Shown one piece after another: positions 46,215 through 55,714 of a stretch of 60,485 bases of DNA. How positions within the stretch are numbered: position 1 is the first letter of the stretch; each line of letters begins with the position of its first letter. The DNA lies in the NCBI GenBank assembly GCA_964354135.1, contig CAYGZA010000006.1, positions 1 through 60,485 of the forward strand, in the 5' to 3' direction. The position numbers and the translations under genes are program-made. The notes under the pieces were generated by a model. That model did not search any database. It was not told the DNA's origin and worked only from the letters and a program-made list of their open reading frames with translations. The DNA comes from CAYGZA01 sp964354135. Lineage in GTDB: Bacteria > Planctomycetota > Planctomycetia > Pirellulales > Thermoguttaceae.

Positions 46215-49049
46215 CTACTTCGCCGGCACGAGGCGGAAGTCCTCGTCGAACTGGAGGACGGTGAGGTTCTTGCCGATCGGCAATTGGCGCAGCTCGGCCT
46301 CGATCTTCTTGCGGTCGCCCACCACGATTGCCCTGAGGCGGCCGAGGTCGAGGTGCTGCTTGGCCACGCGGAGCACGTCGTCCGCCGCAACCGCGCTCAC
46401 GCCCGGAACGACGGTGTTGAAGTAGTCGTCCGGCAGGCCGTAGACGATCACGGTCTCCAACTGCTGGGCCACGGCGCCGGGCGTCTCGAAACCGGCCGGA
46501 AAGCCGCGGGTCAGATAGGTCTTGGAGAACTCCAGCTCGTCCTTCTCGACCGGCCGGTCGCCGCACATCCCTGCAAACTCCTTGAGGAACTCGACCAGCG
46601 CGAGGTGCGTGATTGCCGTTTGGACGCTCGCCGTGGCCAGAAACGGTCCGGGCTGGTGGACCCGCCAGTCGAAATGCGTCCGGGCGCCGTAGGTGTACCC
46701 CTTGTTCTCGCGGAGGTTCATGTTGAGCCGGCTGGAGAACTGCCCGCCGAAAACGCTGTTCATCACCAGGAGCGGGAAATAGTCGGGTGAGTTGCGGTGG
46801 ACGCCCACCAGGCTCACCGCGATCACCGACTGGGCTGCGCCCGGCTTGTCGATAAGCACGATGCCGGCCGGTTTTGCCGCCGGCAGGTCGGGGAACGCCG
46901 GTCTTGAGCTGCTCGGCTCCGCCTTCCAGCCGGAAAACGCCTTTTCGAGCTCGCGGGTGATCTTCTCGGGCGTCGCGTCCCCTACGACGATCAGCGTTGC
47001 CAGGTCGGGGCGTATCCACTTGCGATAGAAGCCCTCCAGCTCGTCGCGGGCGATGGATTTCAGCGCGCCCGGCGTTCCGAATTGCGGTTTGCCGTAGGGG
47101 TGATCCCGTCCGTAGAGAACTCCCGCGACGGCCATGCCGGCCAGCGCGTTCGGCTCGTCGCGGACTTGGATCAATCGCCCCAAGGCGGTTTTCCGCTGCC
47201 GCTCCAGCTCCGGCCCGGGGAAGGCCGGGTGCTGCAATACGTCGGCGTAGACGTCCAGGGCCCCGGCAAGCTGCCGCTTGAGCGAGTAGAGCCGGACGAC
47301 CGTCGCGTCCCAATCGGCCGAGACGGAGAGGGTGGCGCCCATGCCGGCCAGCTCATCGGCGATCTGTTCCGCGTTGCGCTTCGGGGTCCCTTCGTCCCAG
47401 ACGGCGGCCATGAGGGCGGCCAGCCCGGGTTTCTCGGGCGGATCGCAGCACCGGCCCGCCGGGAAGACCGCGTGGACGTTGACCGACGGCAGCTCGTGGC
47501 TCTCGACGACAAGGACTTGCATCCCGTTGGACAACTTGCCGCGGTGGATCGGCGGGAGGCGGAACGTCGGCTCCGGCGCCGGCTTGGGGAGAGCCGCCCG
47601 ATCGGGATCCTCGGGAGCCGGCGGCGGAGGAACCACCGGAGACTGGTGGACCCGCTTGGCCAATTCCGCCCGCGTTGCCGCCGCGGCCGTTCGCGGGTCC
47701 GGGGTGATCTTCACCTCCTTCCCCGGCACGACCTCCAACGCGACACACGGCCGGCTGAGATACTCCTTGGCCACCCGCTGAACCCCGGCGGGATCGACCT
47801 TCAGATACCGAGCGAAGTCCTTGTTGAGGAACCCGGGGTCGCCGGTGTAGACGTTGTACATGTTGAGCCGGTCGGCCCGCCCGCCGAACTCGCTGACCGA
47901 CTCGAGGGCGCGGACCAGTTGTGCCTCGCGGCGGCTGAGCGAGCGGGTCACCTCGTCGGCCGCGGGCGGCTCGGCTTGGATGCGGCGGATTTCCTCGAGG
48001 ATCGCGGCCTCGATTTCCGCCAGGGTGTGGCCGGGCCGCGCCCCCGCGCTGATGTAGAACCCGCCGGCCAGCTCTCCGGAGTTCTGGGTCGCTTGCACGT
48101 CCTGCGCGATCTGCTTTTCGCGCACCAGGCTGCGGTAGAGCCGCGACGTCTTGCCGCTGCCGAGGACGTCGCCCAGGACTTCCAGCTCGGCGTCGTCCGC
48201 GGCAAACATGGGCACGGTGTGCCAGGCCAAGTACAGCCGGGCCAGCCCCACGCGGTCGGTCATGCGGATCCGCTCCGGCTTCTCCAGCGCGACCGTGCGC
48301 GGCTCGAGCTTCTCCACCTTGGGCCCGGCGGGCAGGGGGCCGAAGTGCTTGGCGATCAGCCGCTTCGCCCGGGCCGGGTCGAAGTCCCCCGCAAGGCACA
48401 GGCTCGCATTGCCCGGGTGGTAGTAGCGGCGGAAGAAGTCGGAGACGTCCTCGTGCGAGGCCGCGCCCAGGTCCTCCATCGAGCCGATCGTGGACCAACT
48501 GTAGGGATGCTCCGGCGGGTACAGGGCCGCAAGCATCGTCTCGTAGGTCAGCCCGTAGGGGCGGTTTTCGTAGCTCTGGCGGCGTTCGTTTCGGACCACG
48601 TCGCGCTGGTTGTCGAGCCGGGCCTGGGTCATCGCCGGCAGCAAGAACCCCATGCGGTCCGACTCCATCCAGAGGGCCAGCTCGAGGTAGTTCGAGGGGA
48701 CGGTCTCCCAGTAGTTCGTGCGGTCGAGACTGGTCGAGCCGTTCAGGCGTCCGCCGGCCTCTTGCAGGGGGCCGAAGTAGTCGGCGTCGTAGTGTTTCGA
48801 GCCCTGGAACATCATGTGCTCGAACAGGTGGGCGAAACCGGTGCGGCCCGGCCGCTCGTTCTTCGAGCCGACGTGGTACCAGACGTTCACGCCCACGATC
48901 GGCGTGGAAGAATCCTGGTGCAGGATGACCTGCAGGCCGTTGGGCAAGGTGTACTTCTCGAACGCGATTTCCGGGAGCCGCAGGGCGCCCTCGGCACCCG
49001 GCGCGGAAGCGAGCATCGAAGCGCAGAAGATGGCCATAAGGGAACTCAT
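46215..49049 (-). CDS. Secreted M16-family zinc peptidase, two-domain
   Basis: A 944-aa pitrilysin-type peptidase with a signal peptide (MAIFCASMLASAPGAEG). Inverted zinc site HLFEHMMFQG (HxxEH) is at residues 74-78, with a downstream Glu expected in ENRPYGLTYE. The second half is a homologous non-catalytic copy (YKLPPIHRGKLSNGMQVLVV-like region) with the R/Y pair LNMNLRENKGYTYGARTHFD. This is the fused M16B type. AGGAGGT precedes the ATG. It probably degrades peptides or damaged exported proteins in the periplasm. Confidence 0.93.
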   Translation of the reverse strand: MSSLMAIFCASMLASAPGAEGALRLPEIAFEKYTLPNGLQVILHQDSSTPIVGVNVWYHVGSKNERPGRTGFAHLFEHMMFQGSKHYDADYFGPLQEAGGRLNGSTSLDRTNYWETVPSNYLELALWMESDRMGFLLPAMTQARLDNQRDVVRNERRQSYENRPYGLTYETMLAALYPPEHPYSWSTIGSMEDLGAASHEDVSDFFRRYYHPGNASLCLAGDFDPARAKRLIAKHFGPLPAGPKVEKLEPRTVALEKPERIRMTDRVGLARLYLAWHTVPMFAADDAELEVLGDVLGSGKTSRLYRSLVREKQIAQDVQATQNSGELAGGFYISAGARPGHTLAEIEAAILEEIRRIQAEPPAADEVTRSLSRREAQLVRALESVSEFGGRADRLNMYNVYTGDPGFLNKDFARYLKVDPAGVQRVAKEYLSRPCVALEVVPGKEVKITPDPRTAAAATRAELAKRVHQSPVVPPPPAPEDPDRAALPKPAPEPTFRLPPIHRGKLSNGMQVLVVESHELPSVNVHAVFPAGRCCDPPEKPGLAALMAAVWDEGTPKRNAEQIADELAGMGATLSVSADWDATVVRLYSLKRQLAGALDVYADVLQHPAFPGPELERQRKTALGRLIQVRDEPNALAGMAVAGVLYGRDHPYGKPQFGTPGALKSIARDELEGFYRKWIRPDLATLIVVGDATPEKITRELEKAFSGWKAEPSSSRPAFPDLPAAKPAGIVLIDKPGAAQSVIAVSLVGVHRNSPDYFPLLVMNSVFGGQFSSRLNMNLRENKGYTYGARTHFDWRVHQPGPFLATASVQTAITHLALVEFLKEFAGMCGDRPVEKDELEFSKTYLTRGFPAGFETPGAVAQQLETVIVYGLPDDYFNTVVPGVSAVAADDVLRVAKQHLDLGRLRAIVVGDRKKIEAELRQLPIGKNLTVLQFDEDFRLVPAK

Positions 49050-49087
49050 CAGACCTCCTGGTGAGATTGGGGGACTCCCAACACGAT

Positions 49088-50215
49088 CTAACCTTCCGAG
49101 ACTGCAAAAACGGCGCCGTGGTTCTTGCCACCCGCCTTCGCGCGGTACATCGCCCGATCGGCGTCGTGAATCATCTGCTGCGGTGTTCGGTAGGATTCTC
49201 TGCTCAGGGCGATACCGATACTGGCGGCGATGGTCACCGGCCGGCCCTCGACTTCGGCGGGCTTCTCCAACTGGGATTGGATCCTCTCCGCGACCCCAAC
49301 GGCGTCCGCGGGGCCGCGAAGGTCATCGACCAGGATCGTGAACTCATCGCCGCCGAACCGCGCTACCATGTCGCCCGGCCGGATACACCGGGTCAGCCGG
49401 GCGGCGATCTCGCACAGTACCCCGTCGCCGGCCAAGTGCCCGAACGTGTCGTTGACCGCCTTGAAGCCGTCCAGATCGACAAAGAGCACGGCGAACGCAT
49501 AATCCGCGCGACCGCGGGCCGTCGCAAGCGCCGTCTCCAGACGCGTCTCGAAAAGGCGGCGATCGGGCAGGCCGGTCAGGGCGTCGCACGGTTGCGCGGG
49601 GTCGCTCGCGGCTTCTGCCGCCGGTGGGCCTTCGGCGGCTGGCCCGCTGCCACCAACCGATCCTGACTGTGCGGGCTGCTTCTCAGCGGGCTCGCCGGTG
49701 TTCTCGCCCACCGCCCGGGCGACCAGGACCAGGTATTCCTTCGCCGAGACGGTTACCCTCTGCACTCGGCACTCGACCGGCGCGGTCGCCCCATCGCGAG
49801 TGCGGAAAACGGTCGGCACTACGGCGAGGGTTTCGTAGCCGTCGGCTGCCGCGCCGGGTCGCGCCGGCGCCGGCACGCCGGCTAACTGCGGCACGATCCG
49901 CTGGGATTCCATCCCCGGCAACTCGTCTAGCGAGTACCCCAGCATTCGGCAGAGAGCGGGATTGGCGTCCAAGACCCGAAGCGTCGCACAGTCCACAAAG
50001 AGCACGCCATCCGGCGACGTCCTCAAAACGGCCCGCAACAGGGCCAACTCATCCTCCAGCGCCAGCGGGTGGGGGGTAGGAGGCCGCTGGCCGTTTTCGT
50101 CCGGGCCGAGCGGGCCGCCCGCCGGAGGTTCGGTTTCTCTCTCGACCATGAGCGGTTCGCCCTGCCGGCTTGCTCGATACCGGGACAGACAAGTTTCGGA
50201 CTCGTCCCTCAGCAT
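49088..50215 (-). CDS. PAS-GGDEF diguanylate cyclase
   Basis: A 375-aa soluble protein with one PAS-like domain at about 50-170 (AVLRTSPDGVLFVDCATLRV) and a GGDEF domain from about 212 (DALTGLPDRRLFETRLETAL). The active motif is RFGGDEFTILV (GGDEF at 288-292), and an RPGD I-site lies five residues before it (279-282), so product inhibition by c-di-GMP is expected. It could regulate the flagellar genes in this window. An in-frame ATG at 50149 is an alternative start. It is divergent from malQ. Confidence 0.9.
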   Translation of the reverse strand: MLRDESETCLSRYRASRQGEPLMVERETEPPAGGPLGPDENGQRPPTPHPLALEDELALLRAVLRTSPDGVLFVDCATLRVLDANPALCRMLGYSLDELPGMESQRIVPQLAGVPAPARPGAAADGYETLAVVPTVFRTRDGATAPVECRVQRVTVSAKEYLVLVARAVGENTGEPAEKQPAQSGSVGGSGPAAEGPPAAEAASDPAQPCDALTGLPDRRLFETRLETALATARGRADYAFAVLFVDLDGFKAVNDTFGHLAGDGVLCEIAARLTRCIRPGDMVARFGGDEFTILVDDLRGPADAVGVAERIQSQLEKPAEVEGRPVTIAASIGIALSRESYRTPQQMIHDADRAMYRAKAGGKNHGAVFAVSEG

Positions 50216-50390
50216 GGTTCTCCGCCCCGCAGCCCGATCTCAAAGGATATCCGGGCGGGCTTTGGGTGGCAACTGGGCTCAAAAGGACCGCACCTGCGCT
50301 GCGCGCCGGTGGGGTGGGGAGACTGCCCGTCGCCCATAAGCGATAATTATCATGCCGAGGCACTCGCAAATCGCACCTAGGTTGGCTCTG

Positions 50391-52241
50391 ATGGCTACAG
50401 ATGTCTGGGGAATCGACGACGGCTACTGGGACATTGAAGGCGGCTGGCACGCCACTGCCCCGGAAACCCACGCGGCCATCCTCGCCGCCATGGGGATCGA
50501 ACGGCCCGAGGCGGCCCCGGCGAATGAAGAGCCCGTCCGCGTCATCTATCCCGGGGACGCAAGCCGTTGGAGCCAGCCCGGGCAACTCACGCTCGAAGAC
50601 GGCACGCCGCTTCGCATCGACGGCCCCCTGCCGCCCGATCTACCCTTCGGTTACCACGATTTCCGGCCGGCGGGAAGCGAGCGGAACGTGCGGATCATTC
50701 TGGCCCCGGACGAGTGCCTGCTCCCCGAGCCCACGTGGGGTTGGGCGGTGCAACTCTACGCCGCGCGGAGCCGGAAAAGCTGGGGGATCGGCGACCTGGG
50801 CGACCTGAAGCGGCTCGCCCGCTGGTCCGCGGACCTCGGGGCGGGCCTGCTCTTGGTCAATCCGCTGGGCGCCGACGTGCCGGTGCTGCCGCAGCAGGCC
50901 AGCCCGTACTATCCCAGCAGCCGGCGGTTCCTGAATCCACTCTACTTGCGGGTGGAGGAGGTTCCCGGGGCACGGGGCCTGGGAGCCGTGCTGGAAAACC
51001 TGTCCGCCCTGGGCCGGAAGCTCAACGCACAACGGCGGATCGACCGCGATGCCGTCTTCCGGCGGAAGCAGGAGGCCCTGGAATCGATCTGGGTGGATTT
51101 CCAGGAAGACGAGGGTTTCGACCGCTACTGCCGCGAGCGGCAAAGGGAGCTGGGACCGTTCGCGCGGTACTGCGCGCTGGCGGAGCATTTCGGCGGCGAC
51201 TGGCGCCGTTGGCCGGCGGAATACCGCGATCCCGGCGGCGCAGCGGTGCAGCGTTTCGCCGAGGAGCGTGCCCGGCGGGTCCGCTTCCACCAGTGGCTTC
51301 AATGGCTGTCGGAACGGCAGTTGGCGGCGGCCGCGGAGGTGCTCCCCTTGGTGCTGGACCTGCCCGTGGGATTCGATCCCGGGGGGGCCGACGCCTGGAT
51401 CTGGCAGGACCTCTTGGCGACCGGCTGCCGGATCGGGGCCCCGCCCGACGGCTTCAACCCCGCCGGTCAGGACTGGCAAGTGCCGCCGCTGGTGTCTCAC
51501 AAGCTGCGGGCCGCCGGGTACGGGCCGATCGTCCAGACGCTGCGGGCGGTCCTTCGGCACGGGCGGGGACTCCGCATCGACCACGTGATGGGACTGTTCC
51601 GGCTCTTCTGGATTCCCGAAGGCTTCGGTCCGGCCGGCGGGGCGTACGTCCGCTACCCGGCCGACGAACTCTTGGGCATCGTGCTTGTGGAGAGCCGGCG
51701 GGCGGGGGCCTTCGTGGTCGGGGAGGACTTGGGCACGGTGGAAGACGAGGTCCGCCGCCGGCTGGCCGAGCGGCGGGTCCTGTCGCTCCGCGTTCTTTGG
51801 TTCGAAGACCGGCCGCCGTCGGAGTATCTGCCGCTGGCCCTGGCTGCGACCACCACGCACGACCTGCCGACCATCGCCGGCCTGTGGACCGGCAGCGATC
51901 TGGCGGCACAGCAGGCCATGGGACGCAACGCCGACGAGGCGACGGGGCGACTCCGGCAGCGTCTCAGCAGACTGGTCCCCGACAGGCCGGATGCGACGGC
52001 ACCTCAGGTCGTCGAGGAGACGTACCGCCGCCTGGGCGAGGCGCCGTCGCTGGTCCTGGCGGCGACCCTGGAAGACGCCCTGGCCGTGGAGGAGCGGCCG
52101 AACATGCCCGGCACGACCGCCGAGTGGCCCAACTGGTCGCTGGCCCTTCCCGGCGGCATCGAAGGACTGGAGGAAGCCGATCTGCCACGACGGGTTTCCG
52201 CGGCGCTCGGTCGATCAGAGAGGAAAGAGTCGTCCCAGTAA
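50391..52241 (+). CDS. malQ: 4-alpha-glucanotransferase
   Basis: A 616-aa GH77 amylomaltase that transfers maltodextrin chains. Catalytic signatures are present: RIDHVMGLFRLFWIP (nucleophile Asp), VVGEDLGTVEDEV (acid/base Glu) and TTTHDLPTIAGLW (third Asp), with WAVQLYAARSRKSWGIGDLG and PLYLRVEEVPG upstream. An N-terminal domain of about 130 residues precedes the barrel. I start at the ATG at 50391 (MATDVWGIDDGYWDIEGGWH); an ATG at 50352 would add 13 residues. No mal or glg neighbours are present. Confidence 0.93.
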   Translation: MATDVWGIDDGYWDIEGGWHATAPETHAAILAAMGIERPEAAPANEEPVRVIYPGDASRWSQPGQLTLEDGTPLRIDGPLPPDLPFGYHDFRPAGSERNVRIILAPDECLLPEPTWGWAVQLYAARSRKSWGIGDLGDLKRLARWSADLGAGLLLVNPLGADVPVLPQQASPYYPSSRRFLNPLYLRVEEVPGARGLGAVLENLSALGRKLNAQRRIDRDAVFRRKQEALESIWVDFQEDEGFDRYCRERQRELGPFARYCALAEHFGGDWRRWPAEYRDPGGAAVQRFAEERARRVRFHQWLQWLSERQLAAAAEVLPLVLDLPVGFDPGGADAWIWQDLLATGCRIGAPPDGFNPAGQDWQVPPLVSHKLRAAGYGPIVQTLRAVLRHGRGLRIDHVMGLFRLFWIPEGFGPAGGAYVRYPADELLGIVLVESRRAGAFVVGEDLGTVEDEVRRRLAERRVLSLRVLWFEDRPPSEYLPLALAATTTHDLPTIAGLWTGSDLAAQQAMGRNADEATGRLRQRLSRLVPDRPDATAPQVVEETYRRLGEAPSLVLAATLEDALAVEERPNMPGTTAEWPNWSLALPGGIEGLEEADLPRRVSAALGRSERKESSQ

Positions 52242-52298
52242 GGTCTCAGCGGCTGGGGGCGGGCTTCGGGCTCGGGAAGTGACGACTTGGTCGAATTC

Positions 52299-52356
52299 GT
52301 AGGACGGCCTTTCCAGGCCGTCTCGCAGAAATGACGGCCTGGAAAGGCCGTCCTAC
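52299..52356. terminator. Perfect 24-bp inverted repeat between convergent genes
   Basis: The left arm 52299-52322 (GTAGGACGGCCTTTCC then AGGCCGTC) pairs perfectly with 52333-52356, with a 10-base loop. It lies between the convergent malQ and BON-protein genes and should end both transcripts; it has no T-run. Confidence 0.75.
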
Positions 52357-52380
52357 GCCAGAATTACACAGGCAATCTCT

Positions 52381-53226
52381 TCACGGTCCCTTGCCGGCGG
52401 CAGGACTGGCCGGCGATTCCACGACCAGCTCGTTCTGCACTTTCCATATTCCCGGCTGCATTTGGGCCAGGGCTTCGGCCAACAAGCGGTCGTGATCCGT
52501 AGCCACGCGGCCGCGGAGGACGGCCGTTTCGCCCTGCACCGTCACGGTGACCGGCCAGCGCTTCACCGTCCGCACTTGCGCGGAGCGGTCGAAGATCGAG
52601 GAGAGGACCGCCCCGGGCTCCGTGGTCGCCGGGGCGGACGGGAAGCCCACGGTCAGTCGGGGCGGCCCCGGCAGTGCCGGCGGCGCGGCAGGTTGCCCGC
52701 CGGAAGCGGCCTCCGTGCTTCCGGCTGCCGTGGCCACGTTTTCGCCTCCCGCCGGGGCAGCCTCACCGGGCGTAGCCCCGACGGGAGGCGCAAGAGAGGC
52801 TTCGGCCTCGCCGGGGGCGCCAAACCACTGCTCGCGCGGCGGCATGGAAACCGGCGCGCGCTGCGGCTGCGGGGCAACCTGGCTCGGAACCGGCGGAATC
52901 TCGGTCGCTAAAGGAGGATAATACGACGATGCCCTGGGGGACCAGAGCGGCGGGCGCGGGGGCGCGATCCCGGTTATAGGCAGGGGCGAGGAATTGAACA
53001 TCATGGCCCCGTTCGAGCGACTCCTGCCCTGAAACTCGCCGGCATAGCCCGTGGCAATCCCGCCGCCGAACCCCCGCGGCATCGGCCTCAAGGGTACGCC
53101 GAGCGTTCGGGTGCCGAACATCCCCTGAACCACCCTGCCCGACGTACTCGACTGCCCCCGCCCCTCGGTTGCGAGACTCGCCAGAAAGAGGGCCCCGATG
53201 CACGCCGTGAAGAGTTGGGTCCGCAT
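52381..53226 (-). CDS. Secreted proline/glycine-rich protein with BON-like C-terminus
   Basis: A 281-aa protein with a signal peptide (FTACIGALFLASLATEGRGQ), a long Pro/Ala/Gly-rich low-complexity middle (residues about 50-200), and a C-terminal domain at about 215-270 (VTVTVQGETAVLRGRVATD, then HDRLLAEALAQMQPGIWKVQ, then NELVV) that fits the BON (OsmY/nodulation) fold, which binds membranes or ligands. It is probably an outer-envelope or extracellular protein. It is transcribed alone. Confidence 0.75.
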   Translation of the reverse strand: MRTQLFTACIGALFLASLATEGRGQSSTSGRVVQGMFGTRTLGVPLRPMPRGFGGGIATGYAGEFQGRSRSNGAMMFNSSPLPITGIAPPRPPLWSPRASSYYPPLATEIPPVPSQVAPQPQRAPVSMPPREQWFGAPGEAEASLAPPVGATPGEAAPAGGENVATAAGSTEAASGGQPAAPPALPGPPRLTVGFPSAPATTEPGAVLSSIFDRSAQVRTVKRWPVTVTVQGETAVLRGRVATDHDRLLAEALAQMQPGIWKVQNELVVESPASPAAGKGP

Positions 53227-53429
53227 GGTATCCTCTCGGGAGTTGCGTCGCCCTGAGGGTCAAGAACTGCCCGCGGTCATTATACGGTTCCGTCCCGCGG
53301 AAAGTACCGACAGGAAGAGGGGTCCACTCGGCCCGCCGCGGTCTTGGGAGACCTTGCGATATCCCCCCTTTTCGTTATCGGGTCGGAGTGCCGCGGCCGT
53401 GCAATGCGACCTTACCGGATCCTCTGGAA

Positions 53430-54101
53430 TTACGGTCCACAGAGGTTGGCAGGATTCAATCGCCCCCCCGCAAGAGCTATTGCACGGCTGCCCAGGCAGC
53501 GGAGGAACCGTCGGTCGTGGGAGGCAATGAGCATGGCCTGCGGCAGACCCGCCAAGACCCCGGCCACGCGCTCCACGGATGGCTCGTCCAGGCCGCTGGT
53601 CGGCTCGTCCAGGAGGAGCAACTCGGGCTGCATGGCCAGGACGGTGGCGAGGGCCACGAGCCGCTTCTCCCCCCCGGAGAGCCTATACGTAATGCGGTTC
53701 TCGTATCCGCTCAAGCTGAGCGACTCCAACACGCGGGAGACGACCCGGCGGACCTCGTCGCGCGGCACGCCGAGATTGAGCGGCCCGAAGGCGACGTCCT
53801 CGGCCACCGTGGGGCAGAAAAGCTGATCGTCGGTATCCTGGAAGAGGAGCCCGGCGCGGCCGCGGATCTCCTGGAAATCGGCCTCGCGGGTCCGCGTCTT
53901 GCCGAACACCTCCACCCGACCCGCGGTCGGCCGCAAGAGGCCGACGATCAGGGCCAAGAGCGTTGTCTTCCCGCTCCCGGTCGCCCCGACCAGGCCGACG
54001 CGCTCTCGGGGCGCGACTTGCAGGTCGCAAGCTTCGAGCACGGGCCGATCCGGGCCGTACGAGAAGCTCACGCCGTCGAGCCGCACGAGACAGTCGCTCA
54101 T
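53430..54101 (-). CDS. nikO: Nickel ECF transporter ATP-binding protein
   Basis: A 223-aa ABC ATPase of the CbiO/NikO group. Walker A is VGATGSGKTTLL, the Q-loop is LLFQDTDDQLFCPTVAEDVA, the signature is YRLSGGEKRLVALATVLAMQ, and Walker B is LLLLDEPTSGLD with the His switch in ASHDRRF. Its ATG overlaps the stop of nikQ by 4 bases. A much longer in-frame 5' extension runs through nikQ and is not real. Confidence 0.93.
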   Translation of the reverse strand: MSDCLVRLDGVSFSYGPDRPVLEACDLQVAPRERVGLVGATGSGKTTLLALIVGLLRPTAGRVEVFGKTRTREADFQEIRGRAGLLFQDTDDQLFCPTVAEDVAFGPLNLGVPRDEVRRVVSRVLESLSLSGYENRITYRLSGGEKRLVALATVLAMQPELLLLDEPTSGLDEPSVERVAGVLAGLPQAMLIASHDRRFLRCLGSRAIALAGGRLNPANLCGP

Positions 54102-54862
54102 AACCACTCCGCCAGGGCCAGCACGAGCAGGGTACTCGCCGAGAGGGCCGCGAAGCACACGTCGCAGCGCGAGAAGGCGAAGTGGTCGAGGAGGTAGAAG
54201 CGTCCGCGAAACCCCCGGCACTTCATCGCCGCGAGGATTCGCTCGGCGCGGTCGTGGCTCCGCACAAGGAGCATCCCGACGAGGTAACCGTAGCTGCGGT
54301 ACGTGTGCCGGCTCATGCGGGGGCGGAAGCCTCGGAGCCGCATCGCGGCTACGAGCCGCCGGTGCTCGCGCCGGAGGACGTCGATGTAGCGGACCGTGAA
54401 AAGGAGTAGATGGGTGAGCTTGTCGGGGGCCCGGAGGTGGCGCAAGGCGTGTCCCAGCGTGATGATGTCGAGCGTGCCGAGCAGGGCGGCCAGCGCGGCT
54501 ACGATTGCGTTCCCCTTGAGCGCAACACGCGCGGCCAGCAGGAAACCGTCGCGGGAGTAACTCAGGGGGCCCCATTCCACCAGGGGGAGTCCGCCGGCGG
54601 TCAGGGGCACGAGCACGATCAGGAAGAGCATGAAGAGATTCAGCGGGGCCAGCCGCCTGAAGAGTTCACCCCAGGACAACCCCGCGAGCAGGGCCGCAGC
54701 GACCCCCGCGGCAAGGGCCAGCGCGAGCGTGGGAAAGCCGTTCACCACGCCCACGAAAACCGAGAAGACCACGGCCGCCACGACCCGCCCTCGCGGATCG
54801 GGTCGCTCAAGCGGCCAGCGGCTACGTGCATGCCCTTCGCGCTGTGGGAATAGACCGGACAT
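54098..54862 (-). CDS. nikQ: Nickel ECF transporter T component
   Basis: A 254-aa CbiQ/NikQ-type transmembrane protein starting at the ATG at 54862 (MSGLFPQREGHARSRWPLER). It has about five TM helices (VFSVFVGVVNGFPTLALALA, LNLFMLFLIVLVPLTAGGLP) and the two ATPase-coupling Ala-Arg-Gly motifs, AAMRLRGFRPR and AAMKCRGFRGR. A longer upstream frame begins in the intergenic repeat. It overlaps nikO by 4 bases. Confidence 0.9.
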   Translation of the reverse strand: MSGLFPQREGHARSRWPLERPDPRGRVVAAVVFSVFVGVVNGFPTLALALAAGVAAALLAGLSWGELFRRLAPLNLFMLFLIVLVPLTAGGLPLVEWGPLSYSRDGFLLAARVALKGNAIVAALAALLGTLDIITLGHALRHLRAPDKLTHLLLFTVRYIDVLRREHRRLVAAMRLRGFRPRMSRHTYRSYGYLVGMLLVRSHDRAERILAAMKCRGFRGRFYLLDHFAFSRCDVCFAALSASTLLVLALAEWL

Positions 54863-54896
54863 AGCGAATGTTGAAACCAGAATCACCGGTGACGAG

Positions 54897-54992
54897 CGAA
54901 TGACAAAGCACGAAGCCCGAGAGAACAACGCAGCGGCGCCGGTTGGTGCCTCGTCATTCGGCGTTCTCTCGACATGCGACGTCCGTCATTCG
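54897..54992. repeat. Nested inverted repeats between nikL and nikQ
   Basis: CGAATGAC (54897-54904) pairs with GTCATTCG at 54953-54960 and 54985-54992; CGAGAGAAC (54918-54926) pairs with GTTCTCTCG (54963-54971). It lies inside the nickel operon and touches the nikL stop. It may reduce expression of nikQO relative to nikML, or be an inserted element. Confidence 0.55.
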
Positions 54993-55714
54993 TGGTTTCC
55001 TCCCTCACCCGGCTTCGTTCGTTCAGCCCTCTCCTTGCGCCGCACGCCGAGGAAATAGAATGCCAGGCCCGTAAAGCCCAGGATGCAGCCGATGCCGCCG
55101 AGGATGTCGTGGAGGCGCACGTTGTTCTCGTGGCGGGCCAGCTCTTTCCGCAGCTCGGCCAACTGCTTCTCGACCGCCTCGAGCCGGGCCAACAGTTCGG
55201 CCGCTGTTTGGGTCGAGGTCTGGGATTCGGCAGACGACGCCGAGGCGCCTTCCGCGGCCGTTGGAGCAGGCGCGAGGCCGGACTTGCCCTCCGGCGAAGC
55301 GGCGGCCGCATCCGGCGCCGGGAGATTGCCGGGCATCTGGTCGGCTCGCACGGTGACGGACTTCGTGTGCCCTTCTCCCGCATCCACCACGACCCGATGG
55401 TCCGAGCGAAACCGGATTGCCATGGAAAACCGCCCTTGCTGGTCGGTGGTGGTTTGACCGATCGTCCGGCCGGCGGGGTCCAGCACGGTGACCGTCGCGT
55501 TGCGGACCGGGTTCCCACTGACGTAGACCGCCTCCCCGGTGATCGTCTTGCCCTCCACCGTGGCGATGACGTTGAGCCGGTGCGCAAAGGCGGGCGTCGC
55601 CGGGAAGAGACTTGCCAACGTCAACGAGAAGAGCCACGGGGCGAGAAGCCGATGCCGCACGAGCCCTGCCTGGCCCGGCCACGAGGAAAGCGGCCCGAGC
55701 GGGCAATCAGGCAT
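54986..55714 (-). CDS. nikL: Nickel transporter accessory NikL-like protein
   Basis: A 242-aa protein starting at the ATG at 55714, which overlaps the nikM stop by 8 bases. It has a signal peptide (WLFSLTLASLFPATPAFAHR), a carboxypeptidase-regulatory-like beta domain (IATVEGKTITGEAVYVSGNP, VTVLDPAGRTIGQTTTDQQG), a coiled coil (LLARLEAVEKQLAELRKEL) and a C-terminal TM helix (ILGFTGLAFYFLGVRRK). NikL is a required partner of NikM in the NikMLQO transporter; position and features fit well. Confidence 0.85.
   Translation of the reverse strand: MPDCPLGPLSSWPGQAGLVRHRLLAPWLFSLTLASLFPATPAFAHRLNVIATVEGKTITGEAVYVSGNPVRNATVTVLDPAGRTIGQTTTDQQGRFSMAIRFRSDHRVVVDAGEGHTKSVTVRADQMPGNLPAPDAAAASPEGKSGLAPAPTAAEGASASSAESQTSTQTAAELLARLEAVEKQLAELRKELARHENNVRLHDILGGIGCILGFTGLAFYFLGVRRKERAERTKPGEGGNHE

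Noticed and set aside
47082..49064. A 660-aa open frame antisense to the M16 peptidase gene
   Set aside because: Same GC-bias effect; the minus-strand gene has signal peptide and zinc site.
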